Part shown: positions 21,088 through 30,361 of the stretch, in pieces | Position numbering within the stretch: the first letter of the stretch is position 1 | Layout: every line of letters begins with the position of its first letter | NCBI RefSeq assembly: GCF_003350325.1 | Contig: NZ_QLYZ01000012.1 | Location: 62,001-126,000, forward strand | DNA: 64,000 bases | Source: Vibrio rhodolitus | GTDB lineage: Bacteria > Pseudomonadota > Gammaproteobacteria > Enterobacterales > Vibrionaceae | Direction of reading: 5' to 3' | Made by a program: the position numbers and the translations under genes | The notes under the pieces: generated by a model | The model's input: the letters and a program-made list of their open reading frames with translations, nothing else | The model's database searches: none | Told to the model about the DNA's origin: nothing

Positions 21088-21591
21088 TTACATCCAACCT
21101 GCGTATTTACCGACTAGGTAAAGGGCAACACCAGCCATGACACCGGCTACGATGTCATCAATCATGATGCCTAGACCGCCATGAATGCGCTTATCAAGCC
21201 AACCAATTGGCCATGGTTTTACCATGTCAAAAAAGCGGAACAAGATAAAACCTGTCAGTAGCCATTTCCAATCCGTCGCAGAAAGTTGCAACATCGGCAC
21301 CACTGCCATAGTGATCCAAAAACCAGCAAACTCATCCCAAACAATCGAGCCGTGATCATGCACGCCCATATCATCAGAAGTCACCTGGCAGATCTTCACG
21401 CCAATCACACAAGCTGCCAATACAGCAAGCAGATAAGCACTGAACGGCAGTTGCACTAAGAGCAAATAAAAAGGAATCGCAGCTAAGGTGCCCATCGTTC
21501 CGGGAACGACCGGAGAAAGACCACTACCAAAGCCAGTTGCGAGTAAATGCCAAGGGTTCTTTAAAGAAATCAGAGAAAGAGGGTTCGTCAT
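21088..21591 (-). CDS. pgpA: Phosphatidylglycerophosphatase A
   Basis: PgpA is an inner-membrane phosphatase that turns phosphatidylglycerophosphate into phosphatidylglycerol. The 167 residues have three to four hydrophobic segments. Conserved acidic stretches are visible: VHDHGSIVWDEFAGFWITM, FILFRFFDMVKPWPIGWLDK and GGLGIMIDDIVAGVMAG. It lies about 10 bases after thiL, in the nusB-thiL-pgpA order common in gammaproteobacteria. Confidence 0.96.
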   Translation of the reverse strand: MTNPLSLISLKNPWHLLATGFGSGLSPVVPGTMGTLAAIPFYLLLVQLPFSAYLLAVLAACVIGVKICQVTSDDMGVHDHGSIVWDEFAGFWITMAVVPMLQLSATDWKWLLTGFILFRFFDMVKPWPIGWLDKRIHGGLGIMIDDIVAGVMAGVALYLVGKYAGWM

Positions 21592-21600
21592 AATTCGGTC

Positions 21601-22572
21601 TTAATTGGTTTTGAAATGATCATAGCCGTTGAGCTGCCAAGCAAGAGCTTGACCTTGCTGAGTCAAAGTTAGCTTACCACTATCGTTAATCGTGCCAATG
21701 CGAGTAATTTGGCAATCAATCTCACTCACTGCCTGCCACATTCGCTGCTGGTTACCATCGGCAAGAGTAAAACAAAGCTCATATTCTTCACCACTGGTAA
21801 GAGCATATTGCTGAGCTTGCTGCTCACTGCCAACAAAGCCTAGTAACTGCTCAGACAGCGGTAACTGTTCAACTTGCAGTTGTGCGCCAACACCTGAGCG
21901 CTTAAGTATATGACCTAAATCGGAAATGACGCCATCAGAAATATCAATTGCCGCGCTAGCAATGCCTCTTAGCGCCTCACCTACCTGCGTTCGCGGAGTT
22001 GAAAAGTAGTGACGTTTTTCTAGCTCGCGCGCATAAGGCTTGCTCAGGTTGGCAGGCTCTAACACCACATCCAATCCGGCTTTACTATCACCAAGGAAGC
22101 CCGTGACATACACACCATCGCCGACTTTGGCACCACTGCGTTCTAACGCTTCCCCTTGAGGCAGAAGACCTTGTACCGTCAAGGTGATGCTTAGCGGTCC
22201 CTTGGTGGTATCTCCACCAATCAGCTGTAAGCCGTATTGATCAGCTAAAGCAAAGAAGCTGTCACAAAATGGGGCTAACCAAGTTTCATCCACTTCAGGC
22301 ATAGTCAAGGCAAACGAAACCCAAGCAGGTGTCGCGCCCATCGCTGCAAGATCGCTGATATTTGAAGCTAATGCTTTGTGTGCCACCCAAGCCGGATTGG
22401 CAGAAGATAAGAAATGCGTATCCGCGACTAAGGTGTCAGTACTGATCGCAATGAGAGTCCCGGTAGAAGCCGCGACTAATGCGCAATCATCGCCCGCTGC
22501 CAACACAACATCACTGCGCTGAGCTTGCCGACCGACAAAGTACTTTTCGATGAGATTGAATTCGCCAGACAT
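21601..22572 (-). CDS. thiL: Thiamine-monophosphate kinase
   Basis: ThiL phosphorylates thiamine monophosphate to the active diphosphate cofactor. It has a PurM-like fold. MSGEFNLIEKYF is the family N-terminus (323 residues), chosen over a frame 17 codons longer that overlaps a terminator. GDDCALV, ISTDTLVADTHF, GGDTTKGPLSITLTVQG and AIDISDGVISDLGHI carry the metal and nucleotide ligands. The gene is in a cluster with riboflavin genes and nusB. Confidence 0.96.
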   Translation of the reverse strand: MSGEFNLIEKYFVGRQAQRSDVVLAAGDDCALVAASTGTLIAISTDTLVADTHFLSSANPAWVAHKALASNISDLAAMGATPAWVSFALTMPEVDETWLAPFCDSFFALADQYGLQLIGGDTTKGPLSITLTVQGLLPQGEALERSGAKVGDGVYVTGFLGDSKAGLDVVLEPANLSKPYARELEKRHYFSTPRTQVGEALRGIASAAIDISDGVISDLGHILKRSGVGAQLQVEQLPLSEQLLGFVGSEQQAQQYALTSGEEYELCFTLADGNQQRMWQAVSEIDCQITRIGTINDSGKLTLTQQGQALAWQLNGYDHFKTN

Positions 22573-22605
22573 AGAATAGAGAGATGAGAAACCTAGGCTG
22601 TAGTA

Positions 22606-22642
22606 TATAAAAAAGGTCAGCAAATGCTGACCTTTTTAAATT
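22606..22642 (-). terminator. Terminator after nusB
   Basis: Thirteen-base arms (AAAAAGGTCAGCA and its complement) sit almost back to back between nusB and thiL, with A/T runs on both sides. The arms at the centre must open to give a loop. Read-through is still expected because thiL and pgpA have no obvious promoter of their own. Confidence 0.78.
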
Positions 22643-22650
22643 TAAATCGA

Positions 22651-23118
22651 TTATTTCTTACGTACGTGCGGCGCAGCTTTATCAAGTACACCGTTCACGA
22701 ATTTGTGGCTGTCTTCCGCAGCGAACACTTTAGCAAGTTCAATCGCTTCGTTGATAACCACTTTGTAAGGAACGTCTTCACGACGAGTCATCTCATACAT
22801 AGCAAGACGTAGCAGTGCTAGCTCCATCAAATCCAAATCTTGCATTGGACGTGACGTGTATGGACGAATCTTACTATCTAGCTCTGTGTGACTTAGCACA
22901 ACACCTGATAACAGGTCACGGAAGTAAGCAACGTCAGTGTCTGGCGCAGTTAGTGCAGGCTCTGATGCATGATGCTCTTCTTCATCATACTTACCACCTG
23001 ATAAGAACTGCTCTTCAATTGTGGCAACATTGTCTTTAGTAATTTGCCAAGAGTAGATCGCTTGTAGAGCGAATCGACGTGCATTACGACGTGCGGCTGG
23101 TTTCACACTGGCCCCCAT
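22651..23118 (-). CDS. nusB: Transcription antitermination factor NusB
   Basis: NusB pairs with S10 (NusE) on boxA RNA in rRNA antitermination. The all-helical protein of 155 residues starts with the Arg-rich [20 protein letters not shown] and contains [13 protein letters not shown] and [30 protein letters not shown]. Its ATG overlaps the ribH stop by one base (TAATG). Confidence 0.96.
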   Translation of the reverse strand: MGASVKPAARRNARRFALQAIYSWQITKDNVATIEEQFLSGGKYDEEEHHASEPALTAPDTDVAYFRDLLSGVVLSHTELDSKIRPYTSRPMQDLDLMELALLRLAMYEMTRREDVPYKVVINEAIELAKVFAAEDSHKFVNGVLDKAAPHVRKK

Positions 23119-23588
23119 TAGGAATCAATTTCTGAAAGAACGTTAATCATCTCAAGTGCGCTTAGTGCAGCCTCTGCACCTTTATTACCAGCCTTGGTTC
23201 CTGCGCGCTCAATTGCTTGGTCAATTGTATCAACGGTCAATACGCCAAACGCCACTGGAAGGCTATATTCCAGAGAAACTTGAGCAAGACCTTTGTTACA
23301 TTCACTGCAAACATAGTCAAAGTGTGGAGTACCGCCACGAATTACTGTACCTAAAGATACAATCGCGTCGTACTTACCTGTTTTCGCTACACGTTGAGCC
23401 ACAAGAGGCAATTCAACGGCACCAGGACAACGAACAACAGTGATGTTGTCTTCGCTTACTTGTCCATGACGCTTTAAAGTATCGATTGCACCAGACAATA
23501 GACTTTCGTTAATAAAACTGTTGAAACGAGAAATAACGATAGCAATTTTTGCGTTTGGCGCTGGGAAGCCACCCTCGATCACTTTCAT
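23118..23588 (-). CDS. ribH: 6,7-dimethyl-8-ribityllumazine synthase
   Basis: RibH condenses dihydroxybutanone phosphate with the pyrimidine precursor to give lumazine, the penultimate step to riboflavin. [23 protein letters not shown] is the family start (156 residues); a 17-codon upstream extension is discarded. PGAVELPL and [15 protein letters not shown] form the active-site loops. It is one base-overlapping with nusB. Confidence 0.96.
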   Translation of the reverse strand: MKVIEGGFPAPNAKIAIVISRFNSFINESLLSGAIDTLKRHGQVSEDNITVVRCPGAVELPLVAQRVAKTGKYDAIVSLGTVIRGGTPHFDYVCSECNKGLAQVSLEYSLPVAFGVLTVDTIDQAIERAGTKAGNKGAEAALSALEMINVLSEIDS

Positions 23589-23682
23589 AAGCCTTCCTTT
23601 AACTATGTTCATCAAGTGAGAATCGCCGGATTCTAGCACAAAACTGTGAGCAATATCTAATAGGTTTTTACATATCCAAAAC

Positions 23683-23718
23683 GAAAAAGCGAGATGTCAT
23701 AGACACCTCGCTTAATTA
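23683..23718 (-). terminator. Terminator between ribBX and ribH
   Basis: On the minus strand, arms of 12 bases (23702-23713 with 23687-23698, one mismatch or wobble) enclose a 3-base loop and are followed by UUUUUCGUUUU. It may lower expression of ribH-nusB relative to the upstream rib genes. Confidence 0.7.
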
Positions 23719-23737
23719 TTTGAAACTACGACGCTTG

Positions 23738-24847
23738 TTACTCAGTAATATACTCAATCACATTCAAGCCAAAACCGCCTAACGCATGGTAACGCTTGTT
23801 GCTTGATGAAAGCAGGCGCATGGCATGCACACCAAGATCTGCCAGAATTTGTGAACCGACACCCACACGGCGTGAAGTGCCCTGCTTTTTCGCCAGCGTC
23901 GGTGCTTTGCCCTGATCTTGCGCTTCAAACATCTTAACGCGATGGATGAGCAGATCCGTTGGTTCTTCATTGCCAAGAATCACCAACACACCGCCTTCTT
24001 GACCAATACGTTTCATCGCTTTGTCGAGCGTCCAACTGCGCTCTGCATTGCGATCGCTACGTAATAAATCAGTAAAGGTATCTTGTAGATGCACGCGAAC
24101 CAAAGGCGCAGCCGCCTCTACACTCTCTTTACACAAAGCATAGTGCACTTGATTGTCGATGGTATCGCGATAAGTTACGAGATTAAACTCACCAAACTCG
24201 GTTGGCAGCTTACACTCCGCCACTCGCTCGATAGTGGTTTCGGTGTTATTGCGGTACTCAATCAAATCCGCGATAGTACCAAGCTTCAAGCCATGTTTTT
24301 CGGCAAACACTTCCAGATCTGGGCGACGCGCCATGGTGCCATCGTCGTTAAGAATTTCGACAATCACCGACGCAGGTTCAAAACCAGCTAAACGAGCTAA
24401 ATCACAACCCGCTTCAGTGTGTCCAGCTCGGGTTAATACGCCACCTTCTTGTGCCGCCAATGGGAAGATATGTCCCGGCTGCACAAGATCTGCGGCTTTA
24501 GCATCTGGCGCAACAGCTGCCTGAACGGTGCGTGCGCGATCAGCGGCAGAAATACCCGTCGTCACCCCTTCAGCCGCTTCAATTGAAACAGTAAAGTTGG
24601 TGGTGTACTGCGCGTTATTGTCTTGCACCATCGGTGGAAGACCAAGATTTTCACAACGCTCTCGCGTCATGGTCAAACAGATCAAGCCTCTTCCATAAGT
24701 CGCCATAAAGTTGATCGCTTCTGGCGTGATATGCTCGGCAGCCATAATAAGATCGCCTTCATTCTCACGATCTTCGTCATCCATCAGGATAACCATTTTT
24801 CCTAAACGAATATCTTCGATAATTTCTTGAGGCGTACTAATTGGCAT
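23738..24847 (-). CDS. ribB: 3,4-dihydroxy-2-butanone-4-phosphate synthase with degenerate GTP cyclohydrolase II domain (RibBX type)
   Basis: The N-terminal half (about residues 1-200) is a complete DHBP synthase: [37 protein letters not shown]. It makes the four-carbon riboflavin precursor from ribulose 5-phosphate. The C-terminal half resembles GTP cyclohydrolase II ([31 protein letters not shown]) but lacks the three zinc cysteines: the region where E. coli RibA has C-x10-C-x-C reads [16 protein letters not shown]. The RHQEGRGIGL-type motif is also gone. So this half should not open GTP. This matches the RibBX variant known in many proteobacteria; a separate ribA is expected elsewhere. Confidence 0.93.
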   Translation of the reverse strand: MPISTPQEIIEDIRLGKMVILMDDEDRENEGDLIMAAEHITPEAINFMATYGRGLICLTMTRERCENLGLPPMVQDNNAQYTTNFTVSIEAAEGVTTGISAADRARTVQAAVAPDAKAADLVQPGHIFPLAAQEGGVLTRAGHTEAGCDLARLAGFEPASVIVEILNDDGTMARRPDLEVFAEKHGLKLGTIADLIEYRNNTETTIERVAECKLPTEFGEFNLVTYRDTIDNQVHYALCKESVEAAAPLVRVHLQDTFTDLLRSDRNAERSWTLDKAMKRIGQEGGVLVILGNEEPTDLLIHRVKMFEAQDQGKAPTLAKKQGTSRRVGVGSQILADLGVHAMRLLSSSNKRYHALGGFGLNVIEYITE

Positions 24848-24911
24848 CTTCCATTCCTATTTCTGACTGTTCTTTTCGCTCACTAATCAGGACACGATAC
24901 CCTGATCGCCG

Positions 24912-25565
24912 TTAGGCAAAGCCATTTTGTTGTAAAAATTCCATCGTAATGCGCGATTCCGGTGCTTGAGCTTGCTGACTAGTTAGCAAACGCTCCATAT
25001 AGCGAGCCAAAACATCGACTTCTAAATTGACTTTGCGTCCAACGTGGAAATCAGCAATCGTGGTTTCTTCACCGGTGTGCGGCACAATAGTTAACTTAAA
25101 GGCATTCTTACGTAATGCATTAACCGTAAGACTAATACCATCAACAGTAATTGAGCCTTTTTCTGCCACGTATTTGCTAATCTCTGCCGGCATCGCGACC
25201 CAAAACTCAATCGCACGCCCGACTTGGTTACGCTCGACGATTTCACCAACCCCATCAACGTGCCCTGAAACAATGTGTCCGCCAAAACGGGTTGTCGGTA
25301 ACATCGCTTTCTCAAGGTTCACTTTGCCACCCACTTGGTATTGACTAAAGCCGGTTTTATTAAGTGTTTCTAGCGATAGGTCAGCGGTGTAACTGTTAGA
25401 ATTAAATGCCACCACCGTCAGACAGACCCCGTTAGTGGCGATACTGTCACCGAGCTTTACATCGCTCATATCAAGCTTGCCACTATCAACCGTGACACTG
25501 ATATCTTCGCCTTTTGGCGTAATGGCAGTTAGCGTACCAACTGCTTCTACTATTCCAGTAAACAT
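24912..25565 (-). CDS. ribE: Riboflavin synthase (alpha)
   Basis: This enzyme dismutates two lumazine molecules to riboflavin and the pyrimidine precursor. The 217 residues contain two repeated barrel domains. The first starts MFTGIVEAVGTL and the second continues from HIVSGHVDGVGEIVERN. Conserved pieces are SIATNGVCLTVVAF in the first and GSITVDGISLTVNAL in the second. In E. coli the same enzyme is called RibC/RibE, so symbols vary. It lies between ribD and ribBX. Confidence 0.95.
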   Translation of the reverse strand: MFTGIVEAVGTLTAITPKGEDISVTVDSGKLDMSDVKLGDSIATNGVCLTVVAFNSNSYTADLSLETLNKTGFSQYQVGGKVNLEKAMLPTTRFGGHIVSGHVDGVGEIVERNQVGRAIEFWVAMPAEISKYVAEKGSITVDGISLTVNALRKNAFKLTIVPHTGEETTIADFHVGRKVNLEVDVLARYMERLLTSQQAQAPESRITMEFLQQNGFA

Positions 25566-25567
25566 AA

Positions 25568-26674
25568 CTATTGTTCTTTATAGATTGGAGTGGCAATGAT
25601 GCGAATATCCGGCCCCACTAAGGTTACCTCTTTGATATTCAGATCCATCACCTCTGCCATAGAAGTAAGACCTAGCGCGCCGAATAACCCGCGCCCATCA
25701 CTACCCATCAGTTTAGGCGCCAAATAGATAACCAGTTCATCAACCAGCCCCTGCTTTATCATTGAGCCTGCTAGTGTCGCGCCCGCTTCTACCCAAAGGT
25801 GATTCACATTGTGCTCTGTCACTAAGGTATCCAGCAGGTGAGTCAAATCAATCTGCTCTAACTGATTAAGCTGATAAGCCACCTCGCCTTGCGGTGAGAC
25901 ACGCAAGATTTCACCGTCAGTAGTAAACAGCTTTAACGCACGGTCTAACTGATTTTGACGGTCCAATATAACACGCGGCGGCTGGCGAACTTTATCTGCT
26001 GGATATTTGACTTGTATGGATAAAGGCAAGTCACTCCAACGCACGTTAAGAGACGCATTGTCCTCTATAACAGTTTTACTTGTGGAGAGAATCGCGCCTG
26101 ATTTGGCGCGGAAAGCTTGCACATCTTGGCGAGCTTGAGGTGAGGTAATCCACTGGCTTTGTCCATTTGCCAACGCCGTTTGCCCATCTAGGCTGGCGGC
26201 CATTTTTAGTTGAACAAAGGGCTTGCCCGTTTCCATACGTTTAATGAACGCAGGGTTCAATGCGCGAGCATCGGCTTCCAATAAGCCAACTTGTACTTCG
26301 ATGCCAGCATCGCGCAGCATCTGAATACCACGACCAGCAACTTGCGGGTTCGGGTCTTGCATGGCACAAATGACTTTCGCCACTTTGGCTTTGATCAACC
26401 CTTCAGCACAAGGTGGTGTGCGGCCGTAATGAGAGCAAGGCTCAAGTGTAACGTACGCTGTTGCACCTTGCGCTTTATCGCCAGCCATACGCAGAGCATG
26501 CACTTCGGCATGCGGCTCACCCGCTTTGGCATGAAAACCTTCACCAACAATCTTGTTGTCTTGGGTGATAACGCAGCCGACATTAGGATTCGGCGCGGTG
26601 GTATAGATACCTTGCTGCGCGAGTTTGATCGCGCGCTGCATCATGGCGTAATCTTGTGTATCGAATTGAGCCAT
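25568..26674 (-). CDS. ribD: Bifunctional pyrimidine deaminase/reductase
   Basis: RibD carries out two consecutive steps of riboflavin synthesis. The N-terminal deaminase (about residues 1-145) has the zinc site HAEVHAL followed by PCSHYGRTPPCAEGL. The C-terminal reductase (about 150-365) has RPFVQLKMAASLDGQTA-like and NHLWVEAGATLAGSMI blocks and uses NADPH. The 368 residues are typical. It begins about 12 bases after nrdR and ends 3 bases before ribE. No FMN riboswitch is visible in front of this operon. Confidence 0.96.
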   Translation of the reverse strand: MAQFDTQDYAMMQRAIKLAQQGIYTTAPNPNVGCVITQDNKIVGEGFHAKAGEPHAEVHALRMAGDKAQGATAYVTLEPCSHYGRTPPCAEGLIKAKVAKVICAMQDPNPQVAGRGIQMLRDAGIEVQVGLLEADARALNPAFIKRMETGKPFVQLKMAASLDGQTALANGQSQWITSPQARQDVQAFRAKSGAILSTSKTVIEDNASLNVRWSDLPLSIQVKYPADKVRQPPRVILDRQNQLDRALKLFTTDGEILRVSPQGEVAYQLNQLEQIDLTHLLDTLVTEHNVNHLWVEAGATLAGSMIKQGLVDELVIYLAPKLMGSDGRGLFGALGLTSMAEVMDLNIKEVTLVGPDIRIIATPIYKEQ

Positions 26675-26686
26675 AATGACACCTAT

Positions 26687-27136
26687 TTAGTTTTCTAGTT
26701 TTGCGATTTCTTCGCCAAACTCACGAATATCTTCAAAGCTGCGGTAAACCGAAGCAAAACGAATATACGCAACTTTATCCAGCTCTTTCAGCTGTTCCAT
26801 AACTAAGTTACCCACCATTTCACTGGGTACTTCGCGCTCGCCAGTAGCACGCAACTTAGATTTGATCATGCTGATCGCCAACTCAACAGCATCGGCACTG
26901 ACCGGACGCTTTTCTAGCGCACGCTGTAAGCCGCCGACCATTTTATCTTCATTAAATGGTTCACGATTGCCGTTCGATTTAATCACGCGAGGCATAACCA
27001 ATTCTGCGGTTTCAAAGGTCGTAAAGCGCTCGCTACACGCCAAGCACTGTCTGCGACGACGCACTTGATGGCCATCAGCCACTAATCGAGAATCGATAAC
27101 TTTGGTATCAGTCTCAGAGCAAAAAGGACAATGCAT
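26687..27136 (-). CDS. nrdR: Transcriptional repressor NrdR
   Basis: NrdR represses ribonucleotide reductase genes in response to ATP/dATP. Residues 1-40 are a zinc ribbon ([15 protein letters not shown] and [12 protein letters not shown]) and residues 49-139 an ATP-cone ([29 protein letters not shown]). The 149 residues are exact. The nrdR-ribD-ribE-ribH-nusB string is a classic conserved order. Confidence 0.97.
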   Translation of the reverse strand: MHCPFCSETDTKVIDSRLVADGHQVRRRRQCLACSERFTTFETAELVMPRVIKSNGNREPFNEDKMVGGLQRALEKRPVSADAVELAISMIKSKLRATGEREVPSEMVGNLVMEQLKELDKVAYIRFASVYRSFEDIREFGEEIAKLEN

Positions 27137-27188
27137 ATTACCTCCATATCAATGCCAGTAGTGTAGCGGAATTAGCAACTTGAATAAA

Positions 27189-27218
27189 AGAAAAAGGGGC
27201 TTGATAGCCCCTTTTCAC
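27189..27218 (-). terminator. Terminator after proA
   Basis: AAAAGGGGC, a 6-base loop and GCCCCTTTT, followed on the minus strand by a U-rich run. It separates the proBA unit from nrdR-rib. Confidence 0.82.
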
Positions 27219-27253
27219 TGCATATTTCGCATAAAACTTCGATGAATAAGCTT

Positions 27254-28504
27254 TTAGCTGCGTGTCAGATAGTTTGCTTTACCCACCCACTTGTAGCTAG
27301 TGAGCTCTTCTAAGCCCATTGGACCGCGTGCATGCAGCTTCTGCGTTGAAACCGCTACTTCGGCACCAAGACCAAACTGCGCACCGTCAGTAAAACGAGT
27401 CGATGCATTAACATATACTGCCGCAGAGCCCACGGAGTTAATAAAACGTTCCGCATTGGTCAGGTTGTTCGTCATGATCGCATCAGAGTGGCTGGCATTG
27501 TGTACACGCATATGGTCAATCGCTTCTGCCACATCCGCAACCACTTTTACGCCTAAGGTGTAGCTTAGCCATTCCGTATCAAAATCGCCTTCACCCGCAT
27601 CACGCAACTCCTGCGCATTACCAAGTAATGCTTTCGCTTTCGGCTCTGCCACTAGAGCAACTTTGCCATTGAGGCGCTCAGCAAGCATAGGTAAAAACTC
27701 TGCCGCGACAGTTTCATCAACCAACAAGGTATCGAGCGCATTACACGCTGAAGGACGCTGCACTTTCGCGTTTTCAATTACATCAAGTGACTTAAACAGA
27801 TCGGCGCTTTGATCGATAAAGATATGGCTAATACCAAAACCACCAATGATCACAGGAATGGTGCTGTTCTCTTTACACATTTTGTGCAGACCAGCGCCAC
27901 CACGTGGAATGATCATATCAACATAATCATCCAACTTAAGCAGTTGTGAAACCAGTTCACGATCTGGCTTTTCAATGTATTGCACCGATGCAGCAGGCAG
28001 ACCTGCTTTCGCCAGTGCAACTTGAATCACCTTAACCAACTCCATATTAGAGAAGAAGGTCTCTTTGCCACCGCGTAAAATGCTCGCGTTACCAGTTTTT
28101 AAACACAAAGCCGCAATATCAATCGTTACGTTAGGGCGCGCTTCATAAATAACGCCGACAACACCAAGCGGAACGCGGCGGCGAGACAGCGACATGCCAT
28201 TCTCTAGCACTTTACTATCGATTTCACTGCCAACAGGATCGTTAAGGCTGATCACATTGCGCACATCGTTGGCGATGCCCGCTAAACGAGATTCGTTAAG
28301 CAAAAGACGATCAAGTAGTGCATCAGTCAAGCCTGCTTGGCGACCTAACTCGATGTCTTTTTCATTCGCCGCTAAAATGTCGGCAGCATTCGCTTCTAGC
28401 TCATCTGCAATGATGGCGAGCGCTTGGTTTTTCTGCGCAGTCGAAGCTGTCGCAAGTACGAAAGCAGCATCTTTCGCTGCTTTACCCATATTGGTTAAAT
28501 CCAC
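27254..28504 (-). CDS. proA: Gamma-glutamyl phosphate reductase
   Basis: ProA reduces gamma-glutamyl phosphate to glutamate semialdehyde, the second step of proline synthesis. The aldehyde-dehydrogenase-like catalytic cysteine is in [35 protein letters not shown] and [23 protein letters not shown] are also typical. I start it at a GTG that gives (M)[14 protein letters not shown], the N-terminus of Vibrio ProA, with AAAGGAAG ahead of it (416 residues). The longer frame with 13 extra codons has no such support. It is downstream of proB. Confidence 0.95.
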   Translation of the reverse strand: MDLTNMGKAAKDAAFVLATASTAQKNQALAIIADELEANAADILAANEKDIELGRQAGLTDALLDRLLLNESRLAGIANDVRNVISLNDPVGSEIDSKVLENGMSLSRRRVPLGVVGVIYEARPNVTIDIAALCLKTGNASILRGGKETFFSNMELVKVIQVALAKAGLPAASVQYIEKPDRELVSQLLKLDDYVDMIIPRGGAGLHKMCKENSTIPVIIGGFGISHIFIDQSADLFKSLDVIENAKVQRPSACNALDTLLVDETVAAEFLPMLAERLNGKVALVAEPKAKALLGNAQELRDAGEGDFDTEWLSYTLGVKVVADVAEAIDHMRVHNASHSDAIMTNNLTNAERFINSVGSAAVYVNASTRFTDGAQFGLGAEVAVSTQKLHARGPMGLEELTSYKWVGKANYLTRS

Positions 28505-28628
28505 GTCAATTCTTCCTTTCTGTCCCTTATTGCTTGAAACCACCGCTACATGCCTGCTGGCACAAACTTCAACGGCGACTTACACAGTCACTAAGCAGTA
28601 GTTTCAAGTGCTTGGATTTATCTTTTTG

Positions 28629-29768
28629 TTATTCTTGAATCACGACCATATCATCGCGGTGCAATACTTCAGCGCCGTAGTCGTAACCTAAAATCGAGAG
28701 GATGTCTTTACTATGTTTGCCAAGAATCTTGCTCATATCTGCGCTTGAATAGGCAGAAATACCACGAGCAATGAGTTTGCCTTCTTGGTTAGTAATACGA
28801 ACCACATCGCCTCGAGAAAACTTACCGCTCACATCCAAGACACCTTTTGCAAGCAGGCTACTGCCTTTCGTGATCACCGCGTTTACTGCGCCTTCGTCAA
28901 TCACTACATCGCCCGCTGCCGCTGGACCAGCTAAGATCCAACGTTTGCGGTTTTCTAGCGCTTCTTCACAAGGTAAGAAACGTGTGCCTTGAGGATCTGA
29001 ACTTAACGAGTCAAAGATAACATTTGGCGCACTACCTGCTGCAATAATTACTTCAATGCCAGCTCGGCGAGCAATATCTGCCGCTTGCAGTTTGGTTGCC
29101 ATGCCGCCAGTGCCTAAATTGGTGCCGCTACCACCCGCGATTTTACGCAACGTATCATCGATGGTTTTCACTTCTTTGATCAGCTCAGCATTCGGATCTT
29201 TGCGCGGGTCAGCAGTAAAGAGACCTTTTTGGTCAGTTAGCAACAGTAGTCTATCGGCACCACACAAAATGCCCACCAGCGCAGACAAGTTGTCGTTATC
29301 GCCCACTTTGATTTCGTTAGTTGCTACCGCATCGTTTTCGTTCACGACCGGGATAATATCAAAGTTCAGTAGTGCATTAATGGTGTCACGGGCATTAAGA
29401 AAACGCTCACGATCATCAAGATCGGCACGCGTTAGCAACATCTGCCCAATTTTCATCCCATAAATGGAGAACAGCGATTCCCAAGTTTGAATCAATTGAC
29501 TCTGTCCTACTGCCGCAAGTAATTGCTTACTTGCCATCGAGTTGGGCAGTGCGGGGTAACCTAAATGCTCACGACCTGCTGCAATTGCACCAGACGTTAC
29601 GATAACCACTGAATGACCAAGTTTTTTGAGCTCTGCACACTGACGTACCAACTCCACCATATGAGCACGGTTAAGTTGTAGCGTACCGCCAGTTAATACA
29701 CTGGTACCAAGTTTCACAACCACAGTTTGAGGTTGCATAACTTTTCCGCATTGTTGATTCGTTGTCAT
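28629..29768 (-). CDS. proB: Glutamate 5-kinase
   Basis: ProB phosphorylates glutamate and is normally feedback-inhibited by proline. The N-terminal amino-acid-kinase domain has [47 protein letters not shown] and [20 protein letters not shown]. The C-terminal PUA domain (about residues 285-370) has [24 protein letters not shown]. The frame of 379 residues begins MTTNQQ, like other vibrios. An internal ATG ten codons later (MQPQTVVV) has a better GGAAA upstream, so the true start is uncertain. Confidence 0.95.
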   Translation of the reverse strand: MTTNQQCGKVMQPQTVVVKLGTSVLTGGTLQLNRAHMVELVRQCAELKKLGHSVVIVTSGAIAAGREHLGYPALPNSMASKQLLAAVGQSQLIQTWESLFSIYGMKIGQMLLTRADLDDRERFLNARDTINALLNFDIIPVVNENDAVATNEIKVGDNDNLSALVGILCGADRLLLLTDQKGLFTADPRKDPNAELIKEVKTIDDTLRKIAGGSGTNLGTGGMATKLQAADIARRAGIEVIIAAGSAPNVIFDSLSSDPQGTRFLPCEEALENRKRWILAGPAAAGDVVIDEGAVNAVITKGSSLLAKGVLDVSGKFSRGDVVRITNQEGKLIARGISAYSSADMSKILGKHSKDILSILGYDYGAEVLHRDDMVVIQE

Positions 29769-29830
29769 GATAAATTGAATTAATAAAAAACAAGAGCTGA
29801 TGTTTTATCAATCAACAGCCAATTAAACAA

Positions 29831-29862
29831 GCAGAAAAGGCGCCATAAGACGCCTTTTTATT
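29831..29862 (-). terminator. Terminator between crl and proB
   Basis: AAAAGGCG-C and its complement around a short loop, with a T-run on the plus side and a shorter U-run on the minus side. It ends crl. Confidence 0.72.
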
Positions 29863-29887
29863 AATCAGAGAGAAATATCTGTATCAA

Positions 29888-30277
29888 TTAAACAAATTCA
29901 ACAGATTCTTTATGGAGAGTCACCTCAATTGCATACTCTTCTTTAAGCATTTCAACCAGTGACTGATGAAAACTATTTTGAATACGATTGACATCAGCAA
30001 CCGCATTTTTTGGTAGTGCCCCTTCTATCCATTCGCCTTGATTGTTGTACTTACCGATTCGGTAGCGTGCCGCAAATTGGTTCTCTTGTTGCTCTAACTC
30101 AAGCCACCAGCCCCAAAACTCACGCTCCTCGGGAGACTTCTTGTCATTTACACATACACCCAAGCAATCGAATAGATAAAATCCCTCTTCACTTTGCGGT
30201 TCTCTCAAGTAAGGACCCAATGCCCTTAAACTGGTTAACAAGCGAAAATGCGTCGGAATCTTCGTCACTTTTGACAT
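29888..30277 (-). CDS. crl: Sigma factor-binding protein Crl
   Basis: Crl binds sigma-S and helps it capture core RNA polymerase, boosting stationary-phase genes. The 129-residue protein has the conserved PTHFRLLTSLRALGPYLRE start, FFDCLG-like YLFDCLGVCVN, and EEREFWGWWLELE. In E. coli crl is also next to proBA and frsA, which supports the call. It is a small soluble protein without signal peptide. Confidence 0.94.
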   Translation of the reverse strand: MSKVTKIPTHFRLLTSLRALGPYLREPQSEEGFYLFDCLGVCVNDKKSPEEREFWGWWLELEQQENQFAARYRIGKYNNQGEWIEGALPKNAVADVNRIQNSFHQSLVEMLKEEYAIEVTLHKESVEFV

Positions 30278-30361
30278 ATAGACTCTCCATTGTTTTTAGT
30301 TGTAATTGAGTTCGACCTCATTGTGAACTCAACCTTACTGTTCACTAAATTAATAGAGAAG

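Noticed and set aside
23589..27253. FMN riboswitch in front of the riboflavin genes
   Set aside because: No RFN-type conserved segments are visible before ribD, ribE, ribBX or ribH; the gaps are short or hold only terminators.
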